Below, piece by piece: positions 37,306-46,187 of a stretch of 64,000 nucleotides of DNA. The stretch lies in NCBI RefSeq assembly GCF_026241165.1, contig NZ_JAPFQN010000001.1:1-64000 (forward strand), in the 5' to 3' direction. A program made the translations under genes and the position numbers. This DNA comes from Mangrovivirga halotolerans (GTDB lineage: Bacteria; Bacteroidota; Bacteroidia; Cytophagales; Cyclobacteriaceae). Below the pieces are notes generated by a model. The model was given only the letters and a program-made list of their open reading frames with translations. It did not search any database and was not told where the DNA came from. How positions within the stretch are numbered: position 1 is the stretch's first letter; each line of letters opens with the position of its first letter.

Positions 37306-38139
37306 ATGAATTTTAAAAAATTTTTTCCGAAATCAAATACATTGCAAGGCCTTCTACTTAATATCGGGCTTATTCTTATAGCAACGTTTTTTATTCTTTA
37401 TTTGGTATTTTATGTGATATTACCAAAAATCACTCTTCACGGAGAAGTGATAACAGTTCCTAATGTTACTTTAAAAACCATTGAAGATCTTGAAGAAGAT
37501 CTTTTATCCAGAAATCTGGAATATGAAATTAAACCTGATTCTGACTTCAATAAAAATTTCCCTGCTGAAGTAGTATTGAAGCAATATCCAGAGCCAGGTA
37601 CTAAGGTGAAAAAAGGAAGAGTAGTATCATTAACTTTGAATGCTTCTCACCCACCAGAAATAAAAATGCCAAAACTGGTCGATTCCGGGGTGAAAAGTGC
37701 CATGAAAGAATTAAAAAGTTATGGCTTAGAAGTTGGAGAGATAATTTATGAACCGGGTATGGCTAACCTTGTTTTGGATCAACAAATTGATGGAAAAACT
37801 ATAGAGCCTGGAACAATGATTTACAAAGGCACACCAGTAGATCTGGTTGTCGGAGACCAGGGAGCTCCTATAGATAACCCTAATATTAAAGGTTTAAATT
37901 ATTTTGAAGCAGAAACGATTCTCTTAGGTTCTGGCTTGAAAATTGGAGAGATCTTTCAGCAATCGGTACCTGCAGACTCAGCTGGACCTGGTACAGTTCT
38001 TAGACAAATGCCTCCTGCCGGTCAAAAAGTTTACACTGGTACGTTGATAGATCTTTGGATTGTCGAGGTTGACAGTTCTGCAATAGAAGAAATGAAATTA
38101 ATGAATTCAGGAAGAGGAGAATCTCCTGATTTTAATTAG
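37306..38139 (+). CDS. Membrane-anchored PASTA-domain protein
   Basis: 277 residues. A single transmembrane segment (about 14-36) is followed by three PASTA repeats, roughly 45-110, 112-180 and 185-250, with typical phrases EVVLKQYPEPGTKVKKG, and LRQMPPAGQKVYTG. No kinase or penicillin-binding domain is attached. PASTA repeats usually sense or bind peptidoglycan stems, which fits the ddl neighbour four bases upstream. The domain faces the periplasm. Function beyond binding is not known; such stand-alone PASTA proteins beside ddl are frequent in Bacteroidota. Confidence 0.88.
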   Translation: MNFKKFFPKSNTLQGLLLNIGLILIATFFILYLVFYVILPKITLHGEVITVPNVTLKTIEDLEEDLLSRNLEYEIKPDSDFNKNFPAEVVLKQYPEPGTKVKKGRVVSLTLNASHPPEIKMPKLVDSGVKSAMKELKSYGLEVGEIIYEPGMANLVLDQQIDGKTIEPGTMIYKGTPVDLVVGDQGAPIDNPNIKGLNYFEAETILLGSGLKIGEIFQQSVPADSAGPGTVLRQMPPAGQKVYTGTLIDLWIVEVDSSAIEEMKLMNSGRGESPDFN

Positions 38140-38140
38140 T

Positions 38141-39961
38141 ATGTTTAAATATCTACTGAACATATCCATATTTATTATTTTCTGGAATAGTGCATTTTCC
38201 CAGATTGAGGAAGTAATGATTACCTCCCAAACTGGAAAAACTAGTGCTTTTGCAGTCGTACGTCAATCAAATGACACATTAATTAATCAAATTCCTTTAT
38301 TTGATGACTTTTCTGACCATAGAACTGGATTTAAACAGAATTTATGGCTGATAAATGAAAATGTTGAAATACTAGAAACTGGGGGGAAGAACATCCCCTC
38401 TATAGGTAGTATAAGATTTGACGGAACTAGAGGAAATGGGACACCATATTCAAATGCCAATGTAAATGGTTATGCTGATGAATTGACTTCTCACATAGTT
38501 GATCTTAGTATGATCCCTGCTAATCAAAGAGATTCAACTTATCTTGGGTTTTACTATCAAAAACAAGGTTTTGGAGAGATACCAGACAGTGAAGACTCTC
38601 TGATAATTGAATTTTTATCTCCCTCAGAAAATTGGATCAATGCTTTGAGTATATCAGGATCAGATTTAACACAAACAGATACATTCTTTTACCAATCTAT
38701 AAAAATTCCTGATTCCTTATTTCATCAAAAATTTATGTTCAGGTTTCGGAATTACGGAAATCTGTCGGGTCCATTTGATGCCTGGAATATTGATTATATA
38801 ACTCTTTTAAACAATGAAGACGGACGTGAAGGAATTTATCCAGACCGAGCTTTAGTTAGCATGCCTGGTCAGCTATTTGGACAGTATTTCTCAATGCCTC
38901 TCGACCACCTGAAGGAAAACATCCCTCCAAACACTTCACCAATTGGGGTATTTGGAAAAAGCCTTTCATCGAATTTAAGAGTAGTCGAATATGGCATGAA
39001 CCTTTTAAATGCTGAAACAGGAGAACTTATAGATTCATTGCAAAAGCCAATCGTTAAGGACACACTTTTTTCAAGGCTTGGTCAAAAATTATATTATTCA
39101 ATACCCGAAAAGGAAATTAACACTCTGGAAAATTACCTTTTAAATTATGAAGGTGATAGTCTTTTCATTGAAGGCTTTTTTTATTCTCAACCTGATGATT
39201 CAATTTTTTACAATTCTGTAGATTTCAGAGTCAATGATACTGTTAGCGTTAAATATCCTTTTATAGATTATTATGCTTACGATGATCACAAACCAGAGGC
39301 TGGTTCGCAAGCCAATGGAAGTGGTTCTATTATAGTAGCTGAATATATTATACCTAAATCAGATACATTAACTGCAATAGATATTTATTTCTTAAACGAT
39401 GCGGGAGAACTAATTGTACCTTATGCTTCAACTGATTTATCGCAAAATCAAAATAAAAGAACAGCATCTGTAATCCTGCCCAGTGACGGCTCCCCTGCCA
39501 GATACAAAATTGATCCAGTATTTGTTGAAGACACAATTTATGTTGGGTTTCAAAAGTTTGCTGATTTTGGATTGCCTGTCGGATTGGATAAAAATTCCGA
39601 TAATGGGGATAAAATATTTTATAACCTTGATGGAATCTGGCAAAAAAACAGAGAAGTAAAAGGAAGTATCATGATACGGCCAGTATTTGGAAAACAGGAA
39701 ATCATTACGGGAATTAAATCACCAGACAACACTTCTAATAAAATAAAAATATATCCAAACCCTTCTAATGGGTATATTAAGCTAACCGAAAGTGTTAACC
39801 ATTGGTCAATTTATAATGTTAAAGGCCAGTTGATTCTTCAAAATGATGAATATAAAAAAGAAAATATAATAGATTTGCAAAATCTTCCTGAAGGATTATA
39901 CATCTTTCATGGAATCGACATTAACAATAGTCCGATCAAGTTAAAATTTATTATTCAATGA
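38141..39961 (+). CDS. Secreted T9SS type A sorting-domain protein
   Basis: 606 residues. Signal peptide about 1-21 (FIIFWNSAFSQ). The body is beta-rich, with aromatic-rich strands (YLGFYYQKQGFGEIP, MFRFRNYGNLSGPFDAWNID) that resemble a lectin- or MAM-like sandwich, but I recognise no exact family. The last 80 residues are a T9SS type A domain (IKIYPNPSNGYIKL, LQNLPEGLYIF). The ATG lies one base after the PASTA stop and the end overlaps the rhodanese gene by four bases (ATGA). Surface or secreted protein of unknown function. Confidence 0.85.
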   Translation: MFKYLLNISIFIIFWNSAFSQIEEVMITSQTGKTSAFAVVRQSNDTLINQIPLFDDFSDHRTGFKQNLWLINENVEILETGGKNIPSIGSIRFDGTRGNGTPYSNANVNGYADELTSHIVDLSMIPANQRDSTYLGFYYQKQGFGEIPDSEDSLIIEFLSPSENWINALSISGSDLTQTDTFFYQSIKIPDSLFHQKFMFRFRNYGNLSGPFDAWNIDYITLLNNEDGREGIYPDRALVSMPGQLFGQYFSMPLDHLKENIPPNTSPIGVFGKSLSSNLRVVEYGMNLLNAETGELIDSLQKPIVKDTLFSRLGQKLYYSIPEKEINTLENYLLNYEGDSLFIEGFFYSQPDDSIFYNSVDFRVNDTVSVKYPFIDYYAYDDHKPEAGSQANGSGSIIVAEYIIPKSDTLTAIDIYFLNDAGELIVPYASTDLSQNQNKRTASVILPSDGSPARYKIDPVFVEDTIYVGFQKFADFGLPVGLDKNSDNGDKIFYNLDGIWQKNREVKGSIMIRPVFGKQEIITGIKSPDNTSNKIKIYPNPSNGYIKLTESVNHWSIYNVKGQLILQNDEYKKENIIDLQNLPEGLYIFHGIDINNSPIKLKFIIQ

Positions 39962-40275
39962 AAAACCACTTATCACCACAGGAATACCTAAGCCTAAAGG
40001 AGAATATGCCCACCTTGATAACTATTGATGTGAGAGAAAAGTGGGAGCATGAGGAAGACCCTATCGGTACTATTCATATCAGCGTATATGATCTACCAAA
40101 AAACCTGGAAAAAATCATCCAGTACAAAAATCATGATATCGTAGTTTGTTGCAAAACAGGAAAAAGAGGATTAATTGCCATGAAGCTACTGAAGGCTAAT
40201 GGTTTTACTTCAGTAAAAAACCTTTCAGGCGGATATGTGGCTTTGAAAGAAAGCTATCAAACTAATTCTCATTAA
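39958..40275 (+). CDS. Single-domain rhodanese
   Basis: 105 residues covering one rhodanese domain. ITIDVREKWEHEEDPIGTIHI carries the DxR substrate motif and the active-site loop is CCKTGKRG with Cys65. No signal peptide, so it is cytoplasmic. Rhodanese domains move sulfane sulfur from donors to thiols or cyanide. Start overlaps the previous stop as ATGA, suggesting coupled translation with the T9SS gene, though no functional link is apparent. Confidence 0.92.
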   Translation: MKNHLSPQEYLSLKENMPTLITIDVREKWEHEEDPIGTIHISVYDLPKNLEKIIQYKNHDIVVCCKTGKRGLIAMKLLKANGFTSVKNLSGGYVALKESYQTNSH

Positions 40276-40327
40276 ACACGGCGTTGGTATAGATCCATCT
40301 TTTTACATCCAGCAAAGAACGTGATAT

Positions 40328-41116
40328 TTATCGCCTAGGACCAGTTGATCTTCTACTATGACTTTTTCTTTGGATTGTGAAAAATTTAACTTGCTTAAGT
40401 AAAGTAACTCCGATATAAAAAGACTGAGGTGAGCTTTCTATATCATGTTTAACGTTCAAAAACTCACCATAAGGATCAACAAAAATTTCGTCATCCCTTC
40501 CAATATTTGAATGCCCTCTTCTATATTGCGCTTCAAGAGAAACGATATAACCTCGCTCAAATTTATAAAAATATCCAAATCCAAAATTCATACTCCATCC
40601 AACCCTGTTTAAATCAGAAGCATTAAAAGTGGATCGATCTCCATCTCTTGGTCCTTCCTTAAAAGTATAATTTAATTCTTCAAAGGTCAGTGGACTGCCA
40701 ACTTGGGGTGTAATTGTTCCACTACCACCCAGAAAAAGGTTTAAAGATGGCCCCACACTAAAAAAGAATCGGCTATTACCAGTAGGCAAACTAATCCTTA
40801 GATTCAGAGGAAAATCAAGGTATCGATAATTAGCTCTATTTTTGTAGTTTAACTCAGTCTGAGTTTGGTTTTTACCCTCTACAGTAAATAATGCTCCACT
40901 TTGGATCGCAAATACATCAGAAATATCATAGTGAACAGAGAGACCTGCAGAAAAACCAGGCTTAAAACTATATGTAGATCGCTCTCTTTCAGAACTACTT
41001 CCGATATAAGAATAGCCATGACTTACTCCTATTTCAGGCCCCATATAAAGCTGAGAAAAAGAAGTAGCAGGGATTAAAAACGTAAATGCAAGTATGAAGT
41101 AATAAATCCTAACCAT
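40328..41116 (-). CDS. Outer-membrane beta-barrel, PorT-like
   Basis: 262 residues from ATG 41116; an in-frame TTG at 41128 was rejected because it would sit inside a hairpin arm. Signal peptide ends about residue 22 (ATSFSQ). The mature chain is the alternating-strand pattern of an OMP_b-brl/PorT barrel: LYMGPEIGVSHGYSY, FSAGLSVHYDI, LRISLPTGNSRFFFSVGPSL, MNFGFGYFYKFERGYIVSLE. A basic tail ends SHSRRSTGPRR. The role of such small barrels is usually unknown. It lies after the DUF4136 lipoprotein gene, separated by a hairpin, and convergent with the rhodanese gene. Confidence 0.85.
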   Translation of the reverse strand: MVRIYYFILAFTFLIPATSFSQLYMGPEIGVSHGYSYIGSSSERERSTYSFKPGFSAGLSVHYDISDVFAIQSGALFTVEGKNQTQTELNYKNRANYRYLDFPLNLRISLPTGNSRFFFSVGPSLNLFLGGSGTITPQVGSPLTFEELNYTFKEGPRDGDRSTFNASDLNRVGWSMNFGFGYFYKFERGYIVSLEAQYRRGHSNIGRDDEIFVDPYGEFLNVKHDIESSPQSFYIGVTLLKQVKFFTIQRKSHSRRSTGPRR

Positions 41117-41164
41117 AAAAAAATACAATTGACCTCAAATATATAAAATCAATTGTATTTTTTT
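41117..41164 (-). terminator. AT-rich hairpin between DUF4136 gene and barrel gene
   Basis: A perfect 16-base inverted repeat (arms 41117-41132 and 41149-41164, core ACAATTGA/TCAATTGT) with a 16-base loop is followed on the minus strand by seven T. It lies 35 bases after the DUF4136 stop and ends directly before the next ATG. It may terminate the first gene or regulate the second; the weak A/T pairing leaves this open. Confidence 0.5.
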
Positions 41165-41198
41165 ATGTTAAGGTAATAAAATTCCTAAGAATGAACGC

Positions 41199-41798
41199 TT
41201 AAAAGGTTCCTGAAGCCCTCTGTTGTTCTTCAACAAATAGTCGGTAACGATCAAAAATAGATCGGACGGCATTTTTAACAATCTTCTGATTATCTGTATA
41301 GGTACCTGCGTATAAACCACTGGCATATCCTTGCCATATTGTAGCTCCTTTTTTACGGTCCATGAGCTGAATAAGCATAGTCCCTCTTACTAACGGTATC
41401 TTTATGGGATCATAAGCCTCATCGTTCTTTTCGATCTCTTCTTCATCATCAGGCTGATACTTTACATAATATTCTAATTCTGGCTGATTGTAGCCTGTAT
41501 ATTTAAAATCTTCCTCATATAACTTATAGAAAACCAAAATATTAGGATTCTTATCCTTGTAATTATACCCTCTTACATTCATACGATAGAAAATTTCATC
41601 CCGTATCATATTCTCAAGGGTAGTATCAATCGGATGTTCTGAATACATATCCACGAAGGCAAAAGTTTTATATTTCTTAAAGACTCCTTTGTATGAATAA
41701 TCAGAATCGGTTACGTATTCATTATAATTTGAACAGCTTGTTATAAACAAGGTAGCAACAAACAATATGGCTATTAGGTTGATGGATTTATTTTTCAT
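41199..41798 (-). CDS. DUF4136-family lipoprotein
   Basis: 199 residues. Signal peptide with lipobox LFITSC (Cys near 22). The DUF4136 body starts about residue 38 (YKGVFKKYKTFAFVDMYSEH) and runs to YRLFVEEQQR. Conserved parts are IRDEIFYRMNVRGYNYKDKNPN and TMLIQLMDRKKGATIWQGYA. The family is common in Bacteroidota outer-membrane lipoproteins and has no known function. It starts a small unit of two envelope genes and faces a 328-base divergent gap. Confidence 0.88.
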   Translation of the reverse strand: MKNKSINLIAILFVATLFITSCSNYNEYVTDSDYSYKGVFKKYKTFAFVDMYSEHPIDTTLENMIRDEIFYRMNVRGYNYKDKNPNILVFYKLYEEDFKYTGYNQPELEYYVKYQPDDEEEIEKNDEAYDPIKIPLVRGTMLIQLMDRKKGATIWQGYASGLYAGTYTDNQKIVKNAVRSIFDRYRLFVEEQQRASGTF

Positions 41799-42126
41799 AA
41801 TACTCTTGGTGTTTAGAACTATTTACGGCTATAACATAATTTAAGATTTAATTGTTTGACTAACAACCATAATCACAGAATAAATAGTGTCAAAACAACG
41901 ACAAATCAACATATTATTCTAAAACAAATTCCGGGTTTAATTATTTAGTTTAAATACAGCCTAATTAACTTTTTAACCCTTTTAATCATTCTAAGACCTT
42001 AAAAATATACCCAACCTTGGGTATTTAATATTGAAAAGAATTTAAAGAAATTCAGAAAGGCATTGAAATATTATAATGGCTACTTTTTTTTCGTAATCCT
42101 TTAAGTTCCATTTTACCCCTGAAGTT
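41799..42126. other. Divergent intergenic region
   Basis: 328 AT-rich bases between two divergent genes, with no open frame of useful length and no RNA gene recognised. It holds one clean palindrome (42008-42023) and must contain both promoters, but no TAnnTTTG with proper spacing was found by eye. Confidence 0.6.
42008..42023. promoter_or_regulatory. Operator-like palindrome
   Basis: TACCCAACCTTGGGTA is a perfect seven-base inverted repeat around CC. It lies 104 bases before the plus-strand ATG at 42127. It looks like a dimeric regulator site; with a two-base centre it is a poor terminator and has no T-run. Confidence 0.4.
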
Positions 42127-43062
42127 ATGTTCATATTTAAAGCATCACACTTACAAAAATTATCAGTGATAAATCAATTTATGCTTCCAGAAAACGAAAT
42201 GATATTTTTTGGTTTAAGAGGTTGTACGACGATACATGATGATTCAATGGAATTTAAAGAGGAACACACTATTGAAATAATAAACTACGATCATATACAT
42301 CCCAACTGCATAATAGGTCAGTATCATAAAGAAAAAGGAATTGCTCTCTTCCCGGGAAGTACAGTACCTCATTTTAACTATGTTAGCAAATCTATTCCTA
42401 AAAATGGCAGAGGTACTAATATGTTACTTACGGGATATTATAGTGATTATAGAAAAGGATGGCATAAAGCAGGAAAACCTACAGGACATGAGGCATTCAG
42501 ACAAGATAATAAATTACCAGTAAGAAGAACAATGGATGATGCTGATTACGATAATGATGACAGAGTGGAATACACTAGACCTTACGATAATATTCATGCC
42601 GCCTGGTGCATGAGCGCTAGTGATCAGAATTTTGCCAGTGCAGGTTGCCAGGTAATCGTAGGATATCCAAAATGCAAACGAAGAGTAGACCCAAATTTAG
42701 ATTTACTCCCTGAAACTGGTCCCTGGAAATATTTCAGGCAAAATGCATACGATATTGATCAGAAGTCTTTTAACTATTTATTGTTAAACGGAAAGGATGC
42801 TTTGAAAGTAGCTACACAAGGAAACACGAAATTATCACCCCGTTTGAGATATGGGTCTCAAGGTAAATTGGTTAAGGAAGTTCAAAAAATTCTCAAGAAC
42901 AAAAATTTTTATGAAGGAAGAATCGACGGAGATTTTGGTTCAAGAAGCCTGAGAGCTGTTTTAGAGTTTCAGGAAGTAAACTTCGGGTTAGATGGTGATG
43001 ATGGTATCGTTGGACCTATCACAGCTTCTGCTATGGGTTTAGAATGGCCAGAACGCTATTAA
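42127..43062 (+). CDS. Peptidoglycan-binding protein with an uncharacterised N-terminal domain
   Basis: 311 residues, no signal peptide. About 245-305 form a PG_binding_1 domain (LRYGSQGKLVKEVQKIL, GRIDGDFGSRSLRAVLEFQ, GDDGIVGPITASAMG). The first 230 residues match no family I know. They contain YDNIHAAWCMSASDQNFASA and a following GCQVIVGYPKC, reminiscent of the His and SxGC layout of L,D-transpeptidase active sites. A wall-active enzyme, possibly exported without a Sec signal, is therefore a reasonable but unproven reading. Its context (divergent from DUF4136, no operon partner) gives no further help. Confidence 0.7.
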   Translation: MFIFKASHLQKLSVINQFMLPENEMIFFGLRGCTTIHDDSMEFKEEHTIEIINYDHIHPNCIIGQYHKEKGIALFPGSTVPHFNYVSKSIPKNGRGTNMLLTGYYSDYRKGWHKAGKPTGHEAFRQDNKLPVRRTMDDADYDNDDRVEYTRPYDNIHAAWCMSASDQNFASAGCQVIVGYPKCKRRVDPNLDLLPETGPWKYFRQNAYDIDQKSFNYLLLNGKDALKVATQGNTKLSPRLRYGSQGKLVKEVQKILKNKNFYEGRIDGDFGSRSLRAVLEFQEVNFGLDGDDGIVGPITASAMGLEWPERY

Positions 43063-43116
43063 GAACAATGTGGATAAGCTTTTATCAAAATATAATCTTA
43101 AGCTCATTTAATTGAT

Positions 43117-44319
43117 TCATAATTCTACAGGACATTTTGCTTTATAGATAATTGCACTCTCATTACTTTTCAATGTATACTTTGCTCCTGCTTTCACACC
43201 AAAAACCTCACCTTTATTTAGTTTTAATAATGAATGACCAGAAACAACCACTTCTCCCTCAAGCACAATAAAAATCTCCAGATTATTCGAAATGCTTGAA
43301 TATAAAGAATCCACTGATAAAGAAAGCTGACTTAGTTCGAAATCCTTCGCAGGGCTCTTATAAACTCTTTCTATGTTATCAGACTGAAGTTCACCTTCTA
43401 ATTTAACAGGTAGAATAGACTCAAATTTAATATTTCTCAATAACTCAGGTACGTCAACATTTTTTTGTGTCAGACCACCCCGTAATACATTATCAGAATT
43501 AGCCATCAATTCCATATTCTGACCTTCTAAATATGCATGGGGAATTCCTGCATCTTGAAAAATTGCCTCTCCTGGATTCAATTTGACAATGTTGAAAAAG
43601 AATATGGAATATATACCTTTATCCATTTTATTATCAATACAAAAAGATTCAAATGCTTTTTTTGCCCAATATTCCGGGCTCGACTTATTCCATTCAAGCT
43701 TAGAAGATAAAAGTCTGCTTTTTAATGCAGATAATACTTTATCTGTTTCTGATTGTGGCTCAAGCATCACTTGCTGATATAACTTTTTAATAGAGCCTTC
43801 TTTAAAGACAGGCAACAAATGAGCTAATTCTGGCACCTGTTTTAAATTATCACCTAAATCATTATCTGATAAAAATCCATGTAAAAGCCAAAATTCACTA
43901 AGGGCAACCATAATCTCAGGTTTATGATTGTTGTCCTTATAATTCCTATAAGAAGAATTGAGAGGTATTCCTTTTTCATTCTCTTTTGTATAGCCCTTTT
44001 CAGCTTCTTTCTTGGAAGGATGAACTTGTATGGATAACATGTCATTTACATCTAACACCTTAAACAAATATGGCAGCCTTCCAAATTTTTTAAAAACAGG
44101 ATAACCCAATAATTCGATCGGTTTTTGTTCAATGAGTTCTTTAAGGGACTGACCATTGTTTTCTACTATTGAAGGGCCTTTAATATGGTCTCCCATCCAA
44201 TACTCTGCATAGGTATTACCATCAGGCTGAATACCCACCAAATGAGGAAGGAAACATTCACCTCCCCAGGAATAATTTTGCATTACTCCTTTAATTTTAA
44301 ATATCTCTGGTAAATCCAA
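43117..44319 (-). CDS. manA: Mannose-6-phosphate isomerase, class I
   Basis: 400 residues. The TTG at 44319 is the start because IFKIKGVMQNYSWGG must be kept and the first ATG would delete it; it is 11 bases after the preceding stop. Zinc-site parts are LSIQVHPSKKEAEKGY, HKPEIMVAL and DAGIPHAYLEGQN. ManA converts mannose-6-phosphate and fructose-6-phosphate. It is the last gene of the mannan locus and joins mannose use to glycolysis. Mannose-1-phosphate from the GH130 step would need a phosphomannomutase encoded elsewhere. Confidence 0.95.
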   Translation of the reverse strand: MDLPEIFKIKGVMQNYSWGGECFLPHLVGIQPDGNTYAEYWMGDHIKGPSIVENNGQSLKELIEQKPIELLGYPVFKKFGRLPYLFKVLDVNDMLSIQVHPSKKEAEKGYTKENEKGIPLNSSYRNYKDNNHKPEIMVALSEFWLLHGFLSDNDLGDNLKQVPELAHLLPVFKEGSIKKLYQQVMLEPQSETDKVLSALKSRLLSSKLEWNKSSPEYWAKKAFESFCIDNKMDKGIYSIFFFNIVKLNPGEAIFQDAGIPHAYLEGQNMELMANSDNVLRGGLTQKNVDVPELLRNIKFESILPVKLEGELQSDNIERVYKSPAKDFELSQLSLSVDSLYSSISNNLEIFIVLEGEVVVSGHSLLKLNKGEVFGVKAGAKYTLKSNESAIIYKAKCPVEL

Positions 44320-44330
44320 TTGTATTATGA

Positions 44331-44840
44331 TTAATCGTTATTATTAATAGAATCAACTATTCTTTCAATTGGATAAAGACCTCTATGTTGTACTTTTTGA
44401 ATACCATTATCATCGTACCATAGCATATATGGATAAACTAATTCTTTTTCTAAAAATGGATTAACTTCCTCTTTCTTGGCCTGAGCAAAAGTAATAGATG
44501 AGCTTTCTTCCGGAAAAACAGATTTTTTTAAATCTTTAATCACTTCCAGTTCTTCAAATAACACAAATACTACCTCTGTGTTCACAAAGCTATCCATATA
44601 ATTTTTAACCTCACCTATTTCCATTTTACAGTAATCACATTGAGAATTTATCAGAAAAACAATTGTATGTTTATTATCTCCTAAACTTGCAACTGATGTT
44701 ATAGTATTATCTAAAAGGACTAGTGATATATTCGGGATAGAAGGCTTATCATTATTATCAGGCTTAAAAAAAATATAGATCTGATAAACAATTAATATCC
44801 CAATTAGAACCAATACACCTGTTTTAAAATACTTTATCAT
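44331..44840 (-). CDS. Membrane-anchored thioredoxin-like protein
   Basis: 169 residues. One N-terminal membrane segment (about 7-25) with a short cytoplasmic start is followed by a thioredoxin-like fold: ASLGDNKHTIVFLINSQCDY with the redox pair CDYC (Cys68 and Cys71), and LVYPYMLWYDDNGIQKVQH. This places the active site in the periplasm. Its ATG overlaps the GH5 stop as ATGA, so it is translated together with a mannanase in a carbohydrate locus, an unexpected partner. Whether it reduces or oxidises thiols cannot be told. Confidence 0.75.
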   Translation of the reverse strand: MIKYFKTGVLVLIGILIVYQIYIFFKPDNNDKPSIPNISLVLLDNTITSVASLGDNKHTIVFLINSQCDYCKMEIGEVKNYMDSFVNTEVVFVLFEELEVIKDLKKSVFPEESSSITFAQAKKEEVNPFLEKELVYPYMLWYDDNGIQKVQHRGLYPIERIVDSINNND

Positions 44841-46120
44841 TTTACTAATTCATTAATTTTGATTGCATATTCATTTATAATTTTGATAGTGGTGGTATCA
44901 TGATCATATACAGAATACCATCCTTGTCTCTCATGTGGGGGATCCCCTATCAAATCACTATTTTTTCCCCACATTCCTCCCGGTTCAGATGCCTTTCCTT
45001 CTCCTCCCCATGACCAGAAGTTACACCCCTGAATCAAACCACCTTCTTTTATATTTTTATAGGTATAATCAAATAGATATTCATAAAATTTATTTCTGTA
45101 GTGAATTGGTGAAGTCATTGAAAAATCAGCATTATCCCTACTAACCCCAAACTCTTCAATAACAACAGGTTTCTTTAACTTAGCTGCTTTATTTAATTGA
45201 TTATCCAAATACTGTTGTGCTTTTTGAATTGCTTCTGAAAATGTCTCCACGTTATAAGGATCATACCAGCCCCAGTTTTGAATCCAAAGATGAATTGTTG
45301 CATAATCAATAGCTTCAAAATGATTGTCTTTATATAAATCAATCCCATCCCTTTCTGATCCTCCATCTCCTTCAGCCCCGAGTGAAATCATGTGGTTCCC
45401 ATCAATTCGATCCAGAAAATCAGATGTTGTTTTAATCCATACCCTATACTCCTCTTTTTTATTATACCCCCTTGGCTCATTGGCTAATTGCCAGGAAAGT
45501 ATGGTTGGGTCATTCTTATATTTAATACCGGATATTGTATTTCGGCGGTTAACAATCTTTCTTAAGTGCTTCCTGAAAAGTCTTTGTGCTTTTTTGTTAT
45601 CATAAAACAAAAGAGAGTAATTAATAAACGGCTCCCAAGTGCCATTCTTTTCAATATCAGGCAAGGGAATTTCTGTACCTTCAGCCCAGGAAATATATTG
45701 AGGCATCCCTCCACTCCACATCCAAAAATTATTTAACACCACAACAGCGGTCATGTCTCGTTTTCTTATTTCATTTAAGAAATAGTCTAACCCTTTAAAA
45801 ACCGCTTCATTATACTTGCCTTTGGAAACCAATAACGCAGGTGTTATCTGATACATCCCACTTCCTTCAGAGGACCCTAGTATTCGTAGATTTTTTATTC
45901 CCAGTGATTTCAAATGATCTAATTCTCTTATTAGTCGATCCCTATCGCCAGGTCCTGATTCCATTCCCAAATACATGCCATACCAATAGTTAGCACCGAG
46001 GAAACTATATTTTTCTTTACCCTGATAAAAATGACCAGAATCAACTCTTATGAAATCAATTTCCTGAGAGTAAAATGAAGTGTTTATTAAAAACAGAATT
46101 AAAAATACATTGAATTTCAT
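44837..46120 (-). CDS. GH5-family endo-beta-mannanase
   Basis: 427 residues. Signal peptide about 1-18 (cleavage after FYS) and no lipobox or T9SS domain, so probably periplasmic. GH5 subfamily-7-like features: GANYWYGMYLGMESG, LRILGSSEGSG, acid/base Glu215 in WQLANEPRG and nucleophile in PVVIEEFGVS (about 323). It cuts beta-1,4-mannan or manno-oligosaccharides. It is translated with the thioredoxin-like gene and follows the sensor gene by 67 bases, where a palindrome lies. Confidence 0.9.
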   Translation of the reverse strand: MKFNVFLILFLINTSFYSQEIDFIRVDSGHFYQGKEKYSFLGANYWYGMYLGMESGPGDRDRLIRELDHLKSLGIKNLRILGSSEGSGMYQITPALLVSKGKYNEAVFKGLDYFLNEIRKRDMTAVVVLNNFWMWSGGMPQYISWAEGTEIPLPDIEKNGTWEPFINYSLLFYDNKKAQRLFRKHLRKIVNRRNTISGIKYKNDPTILSWQLANEPRGYNKKEEYRVWIKTTSDFLDRIDGNHMISLGAEGDGGSERDGIDLYKDNHFEAIDYATIHLWIQNWGWYDPYNVETFSEAIQKAQQYLDNQLNKAAKLKKPVVIEEFGVSRDNADFSMTSPIHYRNKFYEYLFDYTYKNIKEGGLIQGCNFWSWGGEGKASEPGGMWGKNSDLIGDPPHERQGWYSVYDHDTTTIKIINEYAIKINELVK

Positions 46121-46157
46121 ATGACGAAATTCTATAAAACAATGACACTAATACAGG

Positions 46158-46178
46158 GTCATATCTACCAAATATGAC
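46158..46178. promoter_or_regulatory. Operator-like palindrome upstream of the GH5 mannanase gene
   Basis: GTCATAT and ATATGAC (seven bases each, seven-base spacer) lie 38-58 bases before the GH5 start and 10 bases after the sensor stop. There is no T-run, so it is not a terminator. A binding site for the locus sensor is plausible by position alone. Confidence 0.4.
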
Positions 46179-46187
46179 AGGTAAATA

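Noticed and set aside
41117-41128. TTG start for the barrel gene before 41116
   Set aside because: It lies in a hairpin arm, and the ATG at 41116 gives a normal signal peptide.
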